From Corynebacterium curieae (GTDB lineage: Bacteria; Actinomycetota; Actinomycetes; Mycobacteriales; Mycobacteriaceae), in the NCBI RefSeq assembly GCF_027570035.1, contig NZ_JAKMUU010000005.1:62001-126000 (forward strand): a stretch of 64,000 nt of DNA, read 5' to 3'. How positions within the stretch are numbered: position 1 is the stretch's first letter; the number at the start of each line of letters is the position of its first letter. This document shows positions 1 through 9,089 of the stretch, in pieces. The notes beneath the pieces are model-generated. The model searched no databases. It was not told where the DNA came from and saw only the letters and a list, made by a program, of their open reading frames with translations. The position numbers and the translations under genes are program-made.

Positions 1-124
1 CAGCGGGATCGGAGTGGGACAGCCGCGAGAAGCCTTCGCGCAGGAAGTCCAACTCATCGCGGAAGACATAGATCAGGATAAGCAGGACGATGAGCGAGGC
101 GATAAGCCGCAGCCACTTCTTCAC
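1..124 (-). CDS. UPF0104 / flippase-like membrane protein, N-terminal fragment
   Basis: A GTG start at 124 lies directly after the stop of the MmpL gene and is preceded by GGAG about ten bases upstream. The visible 41 residues start with a short basic stretch (KKW) and one hydrophobic helix (LIASLIVLLILIYVF), followed by a charged segment; the rest lies outside the window. This N-terminus resembles the lysylphosphatidylglycerol-synthase transmembrane (UPF0104) family, which often sits next to this MmpL gene in corynebacteria. The family call rests on few residues and on context. Zero spacing to the upstream gene implies cotranscription with it. Confidence 0.55.
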   Translation of the reverse strand, partial: MKKWLRLIASLIVLLILIYVFRDELDFLREGFSRLSHSDPA

Positions 125-2278
125 TTATTTATCTCCTTCGAGGCGTTGCTTGAGCTCAGAGAAGGGAACAGTCTTGCCGCGGTGTGTAGCGCCACCGGTC
201 AAAGTGGTGGTGGCGTGGCGCAGCCAGCTAGGTGCCCACCAGTTATCTTCGCGCAATAGGTGCATGACGGCGGGCACGAGGAGCATGCGGACAATGGTGG
301 CATCGATAAGCAGGGCAAAAATCATCCCATAAGCGATGTATTTCATCATCACGATATCGGAGAAGCCGAAAGCGCCGGAGACCACAATCATGATGAGTGC
401 TGCCGCGGTGATGATGCCGCCCGTATGCGCGGTACCGGCAGCAATGGCCTCATCGGTTGAGGAACCACGCCGGCGGGCCTCCACCATGCGGGAGACTAAG
501 AAAACCTCATAGTCGGTGGATAGGCCATAGACAATGGCGATGATAAGCACCAAGATGGGGCTCATCAGCGGGCCTGGGGTGAAGTTGAGGACATCCGCGC
601 CTAGGCCTGCGACGAACATCAGGGTCAATATCCCCAACGTTGCCCCCAAGGTCAAAAGCGTCATCACGATGGCCTTGAGTGGCAGCACGAAGGAACCGAA
701 AACCAGCGCCATGAGCAGGAACGTTGCCAGCACCACGTAGAGCGCCATCCACGGCAGCTTGTGGAAGAGCGCATCGAGGGATTCCACCTCCATGGCAGGC
801 GTGCCTCCTACATAAAGGTTCACGCCCTCAGGGGCCTTAATGTCTTCCAGTTCGTGGACGATCTTCGCGTAATCATCGCGATCTTCAATGCCAGCGGAAA
901 GAACGGTCGTGCCATCCTTGGTGGCGGTCGTCGGCGCCATGGGTTCGGTGAGGCCGTCGAGGCCGCGGACCTGCATGACGACGTCGACAAGCTGCTGGTT
1001 CGACGCATTTTCCACGACGAGTTTGACTGGCTCCGTGCGGAAGGTGGGGAATTCCTCGTTGAATTTGTCTTGTGCCACGCGGGTGTCTTGGTCAGGCGGC
1101 AAGTAGGATTCGTTGATGCCGCCGAAGGTGATGCTCATGATAGGCAGGGTGAGCGCGATGAGCAGGCCGCACACGGCGATGGTCAGCCCGCGAGCATGGC
1201 GCATTGCCCAACGCGGCAGCTTGTACCACCAGGTGTCCTCGATGGTGCGGGCCGTCCGCGAGGTACGGCGCACGGACCAGGTATCGATCTTGGGGCCAAG
1301 CATGCCAAAAATGGAGGGCAGGACGGTCACCGAGAGCAGCGCTGCTAGGCCCACGGCGGAAATGGAGCCATAGGCCACGGACTTCAGGAAGGCTTGCGGG
1401 AAGAGGAAGAGCCCCGAAAGCGCCACGGCGACCATGGCTGCGGAAAAGACTACGGTCTGGCCAGCAGTTGCGGTGGTGGTCGCCACCGCCTCCTCGGTCG
1501 ACCGGCCCTTGTCCAGCTCTTCGCGGAAGCGAGAGACCATAAAGAGGCCGTAGTCGATGGCTAGGCCGAGCCCCAGCAGCGTGACGACGGCCTGAGCAAA
1601 GACATTGACCTGGGAGAATCCCGCTAAAATGGACAGGATTCCTAGTGAGCCCAGGATGGAGAGGCCGCCGACAATGAGCGGCATGCAGGCCGCGACGACG
1701 GAGCCAAAGACCACTAGCAGAAGGATGCCCACCAATGGAAGGGCGGCTTTTTCGGCCCGGGAGATATCGTGGGACATGCCGTTATCGAGGGCATCAGCAA
1801 CCGCGGTAGCGCCCGCAATCTCCACCGGCGCGGAGGTATCCGTAAGCGCGTCCTGGATGGTGCGGAAATCCTTGAGCGTCTGCTCGTCATCGCCTTTGAG
1901 CCCGATGGCTGCGAAGGCTAGTGAATGATCATCATTGACCAGGTTCGGGTTCTTCGTATCGAAGTAGCTGGTCACCGAGTCAATTTGGTCCGGGTACTCC
2001 GATTTCAGCTGCGCCAAGTGCTGCTTGGCGGCGTCGAAATTCTCATCGGGGGAGTGAAAGAGCAAGATGACATCGCCGGAGTTATCACGGCCAAAAGCCT
2101 CTTGCTCGATCTGCGCTGCGCTTGTCGACGCCGCATTGGGATCCTCCCAGCCCTCCTGGCTCATGCGGTCTTCAAGCTGCAATCCAAAGCCCACAAAGAG
2201 CGCAAGGATAGCGGCGACGATGATAGCAGGGATGAGCCGACGGTGTGCGTAGGAAAAACGTCCCCATTTCTCAAACAT
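125..2278 (-). CDS. cmpL1: MmpL/RND-type lipid exporter (CmpL1-like)
   Basis: A 717-residue inner-membrane transporter of the MmpL branch of RND pumps, which in mycolata flip trehalose monomycolate or related lipids by proton motive force. One helix near residues 18-34 precedes a first periplasmic domain (about 35-175) and a helix bundle (about 180-330). A second domain (about 385-510) precedes a second bundle (about 510-670). Both Asp-Tyr proton-relay pairs of MmpL3 are visible, AIDYG at residues 242-243 and STDYE at 589-590. It sits 12 bases after the NYN gene in the trmB operon, opposite pck, the place where C. glutamicum carries cmpL1; the symbol depends on that synteny. Substrate is inferred from the family. 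Confidence 0.85.
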   Translation of the reverse strand: MFEKWGRFSYAHRRLIPAIIVAAILALFVGFGLQLEDRMSQEGWEDPNAASTSAAQIEQEAFGRDNSGDVILLFHSPDENFDAAKQHLAQLKSEYPDQIDSVTSYFDTKNPNLVNDDHSLAFAAIGLKGDDEQTLKDFRTIQDALTDTSAPVEIAGATAVADALDNGMSHDISRAEKAALPLVGILLLVVFGSVVAACMPLIVGGLSILGSLGILSILAGFSQVNVFAQAVVTLLGLGLAIDYGLFMVSRFREELDKGRSTEEAVATTTATAGQTVVFSAAMVAVALSGLFLFPQAFLKSVAYGSISAVGLAALLSVTVLPSIFGMLGPKIDTWSVRRTSRTARTIEDTWWYKLPRWAMRHARGLTIAVCGLLIALTLPIMSITFGGINESYLPPDQDTRVAQDKFNEEFPTFRTEPVKLVVENASNQQLVDVVMQVRGLDGLTEPMAPTTATKDGTTVLSAGIEDRDDYAKIVHELEDIKAPEGVNLYVGGTPAMEVESLDALFHKLPWMALYVVLATFLLMALVFGSFVLPLKAIVMTLLTLGATLGILTLMFVAGLGADVLNFTPGPLMSPILVLIIAIVYGLSTDYEVFLVSRMVEARRRGSSTDEAIAAGTAHTGGIITAAALIMIVVSGAFGFSDIVMMKYIAYGMIFALLIDATIVRMLLVPAVMHLLREDNWWAPSWLRHATTTLTGGATHRGKTVPFSELKQRLEGDK

Positions 2279-2290
2279 TGGGGCAGCCTC

Positions 2291-2884
2291 CTAGCGGTTA
2301 TTAAGCAGGGCAGCCAGAGGACGGAATGGCTGCAGCCATGCACCACCCTCGGGCAGGTTATCCAGGTTGACGCGCGGTAACGGTTCGCGGAATACGCCCT
2401 CAATATCTTCCAAATCCACAAAGTTGATATCCGCATGGCCTACCGCCCAAGCGGCATGCTCGTGGAATCCAAGGACTGTAACGGGAACGCCTTCGGAGAT
2501 GAGTTCTTCCAAAGGCTCTTGGAAGTTCTGGCCATCGGCGGAGGCAACAATGACGCCGGCTAGATCCGCGCGGAGATTGTCGATGTGCTCGAGCATATCC
2601 GGATCCACGTCATCATCGTCGTGGATCTTGGGCTTGGCAAAAACACCGAAGCCCACGTTGCGGATGGCTTCTACCCAGGGACGGATGACATCGGCGCCAC
2701 CTGGGGTGACATTGGTAAAGACATCGGCGCGCGGTTCTGCATCGACATCTTGAGCAAGGTGCACCAGCCAGCGGCCGATAGCGTCGAAGCGCGGGCGGTG
2801 GGCGGCGGTGGGTCGCCCGCCCAGCAGGGAGCCTAAGCCCATGTCCATATTGGGTGCATCCCAGACAAGTAAATAGGTGCTCAT
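2291..2884 (-). CDS. NYN-domain (PIN-like) putative ribonuclease
   Basis: A 197-residue protein opening with YLLVWDAPNMDMGLG, the N-terminal strand and Asp of NYN/PIN-like nucleases. Further acidic residues follow: a DDDDVDPDML stretch near residue 90, then the NLRADLAGVIVASADG region. This pattern is typical of metal-dependent NYN nucleases, which act on RNA. Its ATG directly follows the trmB stop codon, and the MmpL gene follows after 12 bases, so the three are likely one transcript. An RNA-processing role beside a tRNA methyltransferase is plausible, but the substrate is unknown. Confidence 0.75.
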   Translation of the reverse strand: MSTYLLVWDAPNMDMGLGSLLGGRPTAAHRPRFDAIGRWLVHLAQDVDAEPRADVFTNVTPGGADVIRPWVEAIRNVGFGVFAKPKIHDDDDVDPDMLEHIDNLRADLAGVIVASADGQNFQEPLEELISEGVPVTVLGFHEHAAWAVGHADINFVDLEDIEGVFREPLPRVNLDNLPEGGAWLQPFRPLAALLNNR

Positions 2885-3661
2885 TTATTTCTTCTCCCAG
2901 AGGTACTCCGTAATCACGTGTTCCTTATCTAGGCCCTTGCCCTCGAACTTGGTGATGACCTGGCGGTCCACCAATTGCGGGCACTCTGGCCATGGCCAGC
3001 CCTTGTAATCCAGGCTTGGCTCTACCTCGACTAGCTCATCTATCCATTCGGCATATCCGGCGTGGTCAGTAGCGACGTGCAGCACGCCGTCCTTTTTTAA
3101 CCGAGAGGCAAATAGGTTCAGCGTGCCGGATTGGATGATGCGCCGCTTGTGGTGGCGCGCCTTTGGCCACGGATCTGGGAAGAAGACGCGAATGCCGTCG
3201 AGGGATTCCGGCTCAAACATGCGCATCATGACCTCGATGCCATCGCCGCGGATCATGCGGATGTTCTCGATACCCTCACGCTCAATCTGGCCCAGCAGTT
3301 TGGCTAGGCCCGGCTTGTATAGCTCGACGGCGATGATATTGGTATCGGCCTCCTTCGGCGCCATGGCGGCGGTTGAGGTGCCGGTGCCAGAACCGATTTC
3401 TACGATGGTCTTAGCGCCGCTGCGGCCGAACCAGGAATCGAGGTCAATGACCTCGTCTTCTAGCACGCGGCCAAGCTCTGGCCAGCGCTTTTCAAAAAGC
3501 TCATGCTGGTTTTCGGTGAGCGTACCGCGGCGGAAAGTGACGTTGCCTAGGCGCGGGTAATCAAGCTCGTTGTTGAAAACGGCGTTGAAATCGGTCTGTG
3601 GAGGGCGGCCTGGGGGCATTTCCCCAGCGCGGGCATTTTGAGAGTTATTTGTGCTATTCAT
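2885..3661 (-). CDS. trmB: tRNA (guanine-N7)-methyltransferase
   Basis: A 258-residue SAM-dependent enzyme that makes m7G46 in tRNA variable loops. The SAM-binding loop [11 protein letters not shown] lies near residues 92-102. The TrmB signature [15 protein letters not shown] lies near 160-174, and the C-terminal TKFE...[11 protein letters not shown] matches the family. The N-terminal ~40 residues are a hydrophilic extension seen in actinobacterial forms. It is the first gene of the operon with the NYN and MmpL genes and diverges from pck. Confidence 0.93.
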   Translation of the reverse strand: MNSTNNSQNARAGEMPPGRPPQTDFNAVFNNELDYPRLGNVTFRRGTLTENQHELFEKRWPELGRVLEDEVIDLDSWFGRSGAKTIVEIGSGTGTSTAAMAPKEADTNIIAVELYKPGLAKLLGQIEREGIENIRMIRGDGIEVMMRMFEPESLDGIRVFFPDPWPKARHHKRRIIQSGTLNLFASRLKKDGVLHVATDHAGYAEWIDELVEVEPSLDYKGWPWPECPQLVDRQVITKFEGKGLDKEHVITEYLWEKK

Positions 3662-4009
3662 TGCGGCCTATTTTTCCCTGCTTAGCCCTGCCAAGCAATA
3701 CGCCGCGCCGTGGGGCACTGGTGACGATGGCATCCTGGGTATAACCAGTGGGGCCGGTTGGGGGTGGCAGTCGATAGGTTAGGCACCTGTAGGGGAGGGT
3801 AATAGGCCCCCAGAAAGGGGGATGAAAAAAGGCGATTTTTACCACACCACCTTCGTGTGCGCTTGGTGAAGTTCTGGTTAACGCGGTGGATATAACCGGT
3901 GTGATGAAATCTGCGCAAATTATTCGGATTGGCACGTTAATCTTGAGGTGGAAGGCACAGTTGGGGTTTCTTACTCCAATTTTCACACCCACCCTCAGGA
4001 GAATTACTA
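3662..4009. promoter_or_regulatory. trmB/pck divergent intergenic region
   Basis: A 348-bp gene-free stretch between two divergent genes. It holds several G/C runs of the kind bound by RamA in C. glutamicum (for example GTAGGGGAGGGT at 3789, AAAGGGGGAT at 3814, TTGGGGT at 3961). C. glutamicum pck is known to be under carbon-source control, so RamA involvement is plausible but is inference only. The pck ribosome-binding site AGGAG lies eight bases before its ATG. I could not assign a convincing -35/-10 pair. Confidence 0.45.
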
Positions 4010-5833
4010 ATGACCGCCACTATCCCAGGGCTCGTCGGAGAGCTGCCGACTAAAAACGAAAAGCTTATCGGCTGGATCAGCGAGAACGTTGAGCTTTTCC
4101 AGCCGGACCAGGTGGTCTTTGTAGACGGCTCCCAGGACGAGGCTGACCGTTTGGCTGGCGAGCTGGTGGAAAAGGGCACGCTTATCAAGCTGAACGAAGA
4201 AAAGCGACCTAATTCCTACTTGGCTCGTTCCAACCCTTCCGATGTTGCACGCGTGGAATCCCGCACCTTCATCTGTACCGAGAGTGAAGATGGCGCTGGC
4301 CCCACCAATAACTGGGCGCCGCCAGCTGCAATGAAGGAAGAAATGACGGAGGCGTTCCGTGGATCCATGAAGGGCCGCACTATGTACGTGGTTCCCTTCT
4401 GCATGGGTCCTATTAGCGATCCGGAACCGAAGTTGGGCGTGCAGCTAACTGACTCCGCCTATGTTGTGCTCTCCATGCGCATCATGACTCGCATGGGTGC
4501 CGAGGCCTTAGAGAAGATTGGTGCCGATGGCAACTTTGTCCACGCCCTGCACTCCGTGGGTGCCCCGCTGGAGCCAGGCCAGGAAGATGTGGCGTGGCCA
4601 TGCAATGACACTAAGTACATCACCCAGTTCCCCGAGACGAAGGAAATCTGGTCCTACGGTTCCGGATACGGCGGCAACGCCATCCTGGCGAAGAAGTGTT
4701 ACGCCCTGCGCATCGCTTCTGTGATGGCCAAGGAAGAGGGCTGGATGGCTGAGCACATGCTCATCCTGAAGCTCACCAACCCAGAAGGTAAGAAGTACCA
4801 CGTGGCTGCCGCTTTCCCGTCGGCATGCGGCAAGACCAACCTGGCCATGATTACCCCGACCATCCCTGGCTGGAAGGCCGAGGTCGTCGGTGACGATATT
4901 GCCTGGCTGCACCTGCGCGAGGACGGTCTCTACGCCGTGAATCCGGAAAACGGCTTCTTCGGTGTGGCTCCTGGCACCAACTACGATTCCAACCCTATTG
5001 CCATGCAGACCATGGAGCCGGGCAACACCATCTTCACCAACGTTGCGCTTACTGATGACGGCGATGTCTGGTGGGAGGAAATGTCTAAGGAGGCGCCAGA
5101 GCACCTCATCGATTGGACCGGCGAAGACTGGACTCCGGAATCTTCTACAAAGGCAGCGCACCCGAACTCTCGCTACTGTGTGCCGATTTCCCAGTGCCCG
5201 AGCGCCGCTCCGGAGTACGACGACTGGCAGGGCGTGAAGATTGACGCCATCCTCTTCGGTGGCCGCCGCAAGACCACCGTTCCACTGGTCACCCAGTCCT
5301 TTGACTGGAACCACGGCACCATGATCGGCGCCCTGTTGGCTTCCGGTCAGACCGCTGCAGCAGAGGGCAACGTCGGCACCCTGCGCCACGATCCGATGGC
5401 TATGCTGCCGTTCATGGGCTACAACGCTGGCGACTACTTGCAGCACTGGATCGATATGGGTGAAAAGGGCGGCGACCGTATGCCGTCTATCTTCCTGGTC
5501 AACTGGTTCCGCCGTGGCGACGACGGCCGCTTCCTGTGGCCGGGCTTCGGCGAGAACTCCCGCGTGCTCAAGTGGATCATTGACCGTATCGAAGGCAATG
5601 TTGAGGCCGAGGAGACCGTCGTAGGCCACACCGCCCGCGCCGAAGATATTGACCTCGAAGGCATCGACTTCGATATCGAGGATGTTCGCGCCGCTCTCGC
5701 CGTCGACCCCAAGGAATGGGAAGGCGATATGCAGGACAACGCCAGCTACCTCAACTTCTTGGGCTCCCGCGTGCCGTCCGAGGTATGGGACCAGTTCCAT
5801 GCTCTGAAGGAGCGTGTTGAGAACGCCTCTTAA
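4010..5833 (+). CDS. pckG: Phosphoenolpyruvate carboxykinase (GTP)
   Basis: A 607-residue cytosolic enzyme converting oxaloacetate and GTP to PEP, CO2 and GDP, the first committed step of gluconeogenesis. The GTP-binding kinase-1 loop [13 protein letters not shown] lies near residue 270 and includes the reactive Cys of the GTP-dependent class. Kinase-2 is [10 protein letters not shown]. The substrate-binding HPNSRYCVP and [11 protein letters not shown] segments follow. The length is normal for the GTP family. ATG at 4010 has a strong AGGAG site. It is monocistronic and ends at a perfect 13-bp stem terminator. Confidence 0.97.
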   Translation: MTATIPGLVGELPTKNEKLIGWISENVELFQPDQVVFVDGSQDEADRLAGELVEKGTLIKLNEEKRPNSYLARSNPSDVARVESRTFICTESEDGAGPTNNWAPPAAMKEEMTEAFRGSMKGRTMYVVPFCMGPISDPEPKLGVQLTDSAYVVLSMRIMTRMGAEALEKIGADGNFVHALHSVGAPLEPGQEDVAWPCNDTKYITQFPETKEIWSYGSGYGGNAILAKKCYALRIASVMAKEEGWMAEHMLILKLTNPEGKKYHVAAAFPSACGKTNLAMITPTIPGWKAEVVGDDIAWLHLREDGLYAVNPENGFFGVAPGTNYDSNPIAMQTMEPGNTIFTNVALTDDGDVWWEEMSKEAPEHLIDWTGEDWTPESSTKAAHPNSRYCVPISQCPSAAPEYDDWQGVKIDAILFGGRRKTTVPLVTQSFDWNHGTMIGALLASGQTAAAEGNVGTLRHDPMAMLPFMGYNAGDYLQHWIDMGEKGGDRMPSIFLVNWFRRGDDGRFLWPGFGENSRVLKWIIDRIEGNVEAEETVVGHTARAEDIDLEGIDFDIEDVRAALAVDPKEWEGDMQDNASYLNFLGSRVPSEVWDQFHALKERVENAS

Positions 5834-5848
5834 GAACTAGGCCTAGCT

Positions 5849-5886
5849 AGCCCCCAGCAACATCACTGTTGCTGGGGGCTACTTTT
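5849..5886. terminator. Bidirectional intrinsic terminator after pckG
   Basis: A perfect 13-bp stem (AGCCCCCAGCAAC / GTTGCTGGGGGCT) with a 6-base loop is followed by ACTTTTG on the plus strand. Its right edge overlaps the stop codon of the convergent methyltransferase gene (5879), so it probably serves both transcripts. Confidence 0.9.
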
Positions 5887-6622
5887 GTAGCACCAACGTC
5901 AGGTTAGACACCGCAAACTCCCGCACCCCTGGCACACGGGTGAGCCACCAAGCCCAGCTGGGATGGTAGCGGGGGAAGGCGAGTTGGAGCGCGCCGGTGC
6001 TCTGCGCCCAGGCAAGGCCGGCGGAGCAGGGGACGTCGAAAAGCGAAGTGCCAAAGACATTCTTGGGCGGATGCCCGTGGCGGCGGGTATAGCGATCGCG
6101 GGCAAACTCGCCGCCTATGTAGTGCTCCCACAGGCCGGTCTCGTGGCCGCCAAAGGGCCCGAGCCATACCGTGTAGCTCAGGATGGCGAGCCCACCGGGG
6201 CGGGTTACGCGGAGCATCTCCTCGCCCATATCCCAGGGATTGGGGATGTGCTCGGCCACGTTGGAGGAATAGACTACGTCAAAAGAGTCATCGGCAAAGG
6301 GCAGGTTGGTGCCGTCTCCGCGCACAGAATTGCTTAAGTGGATGCCGGCCGCAGACATTTCGCCGGCATCAGGCTCCAATCCCACGTAGCGGGCACCGCG
6401 GCGGGCAAAGGCATCCGCAAAATAGCCCGGTCCGCCGCCCACATCGAGCACCCGTGCCCCAGGAAGCTGCACGCCCAAGTCGCGGCCGAGACTATTTACC
6501 AGGGCGGCCGTATCTTCCGCTAGCCCGCCGTAGAAAATCTCGGGGCGCGTCTGCTCAAAGCGGAAGGAACGCAGCAGCCGAAAGGAGCGGCGCAGCGTGG
6601 CCATCTCACGGGTATGTCTCAT
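5879..6622 (-). CDS. Class I SAM-dependent methyltransferase
   Basis: A 247-residue Rossmann methyltransferase of the UbiE/methyltransf_11 type. Motif I is VLDVGGGPGYFADAF, motif II includes YVGLEPDAGEM, and the central DSFDVVYSSNVAEHIPNPW is typical. The substrate is unknown. It is divergent from a GT4 glycosyltransferase gene (24 bp apart) inside a wall-biosynthesis block, so a lipid or glycan acceptor is possible. The start may be ATG 6622 or the in-frame ATG six codons downstream. Confidence 0.85.
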   Translation of the reverse strand: MRHTREMATLRRSFRLLRSFRFEQTRPEIFYGGLAEDTAALVNSLGRDLGVQLPGARVLDVGGGPGYFADAFARRGARYVGLEPDAGEMSAAGIHLSNSVRGDGTNLPFADDSFDVVYSSNVAEHIPNPWDMGEEMLRVTRPGGLAILSYTVWLGPFGGHETGLWEHYIGGEFARDRYTRRHGHPPKNVFGTSLFDVPCSAGLAWAQSTGALQLAFPRYHPSWAWWLTRVPGVREFAVSNLTLVLQK

Positions 6623-6646
6623 AACCCACTAGGCTAATACCTCACG

Positions 6647-7756
6647 ATGAAGATTCTTTTACTTTGCTGGCGCGATTCCACCCACCCGCAGGGTGGTGGC
6701 TCGGAGCGCTATTTGGAGCGCGTGGGCGAGTACCTGGCAGCCCAGGGCCACGAGGTGGTCTTTCGCACCTCCAAGCACATGAATGCCGCCCACCGTGAGG
6801 TGCGCGACGGCGTGCGCTATAGCCGCGGTGGCGCCAAGTTCGGCGTGTATCCGCGTGCCTGGGCGGCGATGCTGGCTGGCCGCCTAGGACTGGGCGATCT
6901 GCGCGGTGTGGATGCGGTAATCGATACCCAAAACGGCATCCCTTTCTTTGCTCGCTTGGTTTCTGGCGCACCGACGGTGCTGCTTACCCACCACTGCCAT
7001 CGCGAGCAGTGGCCGGTGGCGGGTCCCCTCTTGGGTCGGCTTGGTTGGTTCCTTGAGTCCCGCGTGGCCCCGCGGGTCTATCGCGGCGCGCCCTATGTCA
7101 CCGTGTCCGAGGCTTCCCGCGAGGATTTGGAGGCGCTGGGTATTAAGGGCGCGCACATCATCGCCAATGGCCTGGACCCGGTTCCGGACCACGTTCCTTC
7201 CCTGGAACGAGAGTCCGAGGTGCACCTGGTCACGCTTTCGCGCCTGGTGCCTCATAAACAGATTGAGCATGCCATGGATACGGTGGCGCAGACCCCGGGC
7301 GCGGTCCTGGACGTCATCGGCTCCGGCTGGTGGGAGGCTAACCTGCGTGCCTATGCCGAGGAGCATGGGGTAAGCGATCGCGTGCGCTTCCGCGGCCAGG
7401 TGACCGAGGACTATAAGCACGCATTGCTCGCCCGTGCCGATGCCCTGCTCATGCCCTCGCGCAAAGAGGGGTGGGGACTAGCAGTAATGGAGGCGGCCCA
7501 ACATGGAGTTCCCGCCGTTGGATATACGTTTGGCCTGCGAGATAGTGTAATTAACGGCGAGACCGGCATCCTGGTAGAGCGCGAGGAAGACTTCGTGGCG
7601 GCCACCAAGCAGCTGCTTGCCGACGCCCCACTTCGCCACACCCTCGGCTCCAACGCGCACGATTTTGCCGCTAGCTTCTCGTGGGAGAAGACCGGCGAGC
7701 AATTCGCGGAATTGCTGCAAGGGCTAGTAGCGGACCAGCCATCCACAGCGCGGTAA
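6647..7756 (+). CDS. GT4 family glycosyltransferase
   Basis: A 369-residue GT-B fold enzyme of the GT4/PimB type, expected to use a nucleotide-sugar donor on the cytosolic face of the membrane. The N-domain opens with the acceptor-side GGSERYLERVGEYLA loop. The C-domain begins near LVTLSRLVPHKQIEHA and contains the donor-binding EGWGLAVMEAAQHG (E-x7-E type) near residues 275-290. The last 86 bases overlap the convergent membrane-protein gene. Donor and acceptor cannot be told from the sequence. Confidence 0.88.
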   Translation: MKILLLCWRDSTHPQGGGSERYLERVGEYLAAQGHEVVFRTSKHMNAAHREVRDGVRYSRGGAKFGVYPRAWAAMLAGRLGLGDLRGVDAVIDTQNGIPFFARLVSGAPTVLLTHHCHREQWPVAGPLLGRLGWFLESRVAPRVYRGAPYVTVSEASREDLEALGIKGAHIIANGLDPVPDHVPSLERESEVHLVTLSRLVPHKQIEHAMDTVAQTPGAVLDVIGSGWWEANLRAYAEEHGVSDRVRFRGQVTEDYKHALLARADALLMPSRKEGWGLAVMEAAQHGVPAVGYTFGLRDSVINGETGILVEREEDFVAATKQLLADAPLRHTLGSNAHDFAASFSWEKTGEQFAELLQGLVADQPSTAR

Positions 7757-9089
7757 GAGCCCACGGAACCTGCGGCCGCGGCGCGCCCGTTTCCGCGGCA
7801 ATGGCACCGTCCACCACGACCACACCGACGCCGATTTCGGCCAGCCGGTCCATATCGTGCGCATTCCACGCGCGCAGCGCCGCGCGGTATTGCGGTGAGG
7901 CTTGGTCCACCACAGTGCCATCCACGCTTAATTCCCCCGATTCCACCATGGCCACCGCTTTGGAATAGGGATCTACAGCCACACCGCCGGGAACCTCCAC
8001 GAGGTTGGCGCGGTCCGGGAAGAAGGCCACGCGGCCGTCGATCTCGCGCACTAGTTGCTTATCTACTCCCGTATCCCGCGGCGCGAGCACCGCAAGCTGT
8101 CTTGGAACCGGAATCAGTTGTACGGCCGCGGCCACGGTTGCCAGCGCCGTCGGCAGGTTCGGCAGCGCGCCTAGTGAGGCCACATAGAGCGGCAACGCCA
8201 ACATAGTCAGCTTCCCGCTATCGCGCAGCAGCGCCGCCCCCGGTATGTGATCAATGGACCACACCAGCGCGCCGGGAACCAGCCAGAAGAACATCGCCCC
8301 GCCGAGACCAATCGCCGCGAGGACGCTTAACCGCACGGGAACCCGCCACGCCCCAAGTAGGGCGATGACCGCCACGATGACGCCGCATATCGCTAGGCCG
8401 ATTGCAGCCTCCGAATTCCAGATGCCGCCCAGGCGCAGCAGCGCGCCGCCGGTGCCTACGTATCCTTCCGCGCGCGGGCTAAACGCGGCTACCGCCGCCG
8501 CAGTATCGCCAGGAGCAGCGGGATGAAAGATACCCGGAATGGCCCACGGCAAGCACAAGATCGCGCCGCCAAGCGCCACCCGCTTCCGGCAGGTTATCGC
8601 CGCGGTCACCACGGCAAAGAGTCCACCCGTGGGGGTAAGCGAAGCTGCCCACATAGCCAGCCATGCCACCCAGCTGCGCTGCTTTCCGGCCCACGCGATG
8701 ACCGGCAGTAGCCACGCAGCAACCGCAAGTGACCACTGGCCCTGCAGGAGGCGCTCGATGACGAAGGGATTGGCCACCCCCACCGCCATCGCGCTCACCG
8801 CGGAGGCCGTGGATCGCGCCCAATGCGCCGCCGTGAGCGCGGAGGACGCGGCGGCGGTAAAAATCAACACCCTTGCCGCCCACGCACCGCCTACCAGGGC
8901 CAAGAAGCCGTCTTGGGGAGCGTTGCGGGCGGGCAAACTCCCGCCGCCAAAAGCAGAAGGGGAAAGCGCCGGATGGTCAAGCAGCGCCATATCGCGCCAT
9001 AGAAACTCGCCGGGCAGGACGAAAGGCCAACACACCGCGCCCACGAGTATTACGCCCCATGCGAGGAGGAAAAGACTCCTAGCCTTCAC
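7671..9089 (-). CDS. Multi-pass membrane protein, possible GT-C-type transferase
   Basis: About 472 residues with ten or more hydrophobic helices and a short soluble C-terminal part (roughly 370-450), then a last helix and a basic tail. GTG at 9089 is chosen because the protein then opens VKARSLFLLAWG with an immediate first helix; the open frame further upstream runs inside DUF3068 and has no hydrophobic start. It overlaps the end of the DUF3068 gene by 11 bases, so the two are translationally coupled. The helix-rich plan and neighbours (GT4, AftD) suggest polyprenyl-sugar chemistry, but I do not recognise a catalytic motif. Its 3' end overlaps the convergent GT4 gene. Confidence 0.75.
   Translation of the reverse strand: MKARSLFLLAWGVILVGAVCWPFVLPGEFLWRDMALLDHPALSPSAFGGGSLPARNAPQDGFLALVGGAWAARVLIFTAAASSALTAAHWARSTASAVSAMAVGVANPFVIERLLQGQWSLAVAAWLLPVIAWAGKQRSWVAWLAMWAASLTPTGGLFAVVTAAITCRKRVALGGAILCLPWAIPGIFHPAAPGDTAAAVAAFSPRAEGYVGTGGALLRLGGIWNSEAAIGLAICGVIVAVIALLGAWRVPVRLSVLAAIGLGGAMFFWLVPGALVWSIDHIPGAALLRDSGKLTMLALPLYVASLGALPNLPTALATVAAAVQLIPVPRQLAVLAPRDTGVDKQLVREIDGRVAFFPDRANLVEVPGGVAVDPYSKAVAMVESGELSVDGTVVDQASPQYRAALRAWNAHDMDRLAEIGVGVVVVDGAIAAETGAPRPQVPWALTALWMAGPLLALAAIPRIARRSSPTRS

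Noticed and set aside
4508..5800. 430-codon minus-strand open frame
   Set aside because: Antisense shadow of pckG, whose motifs are all intact.
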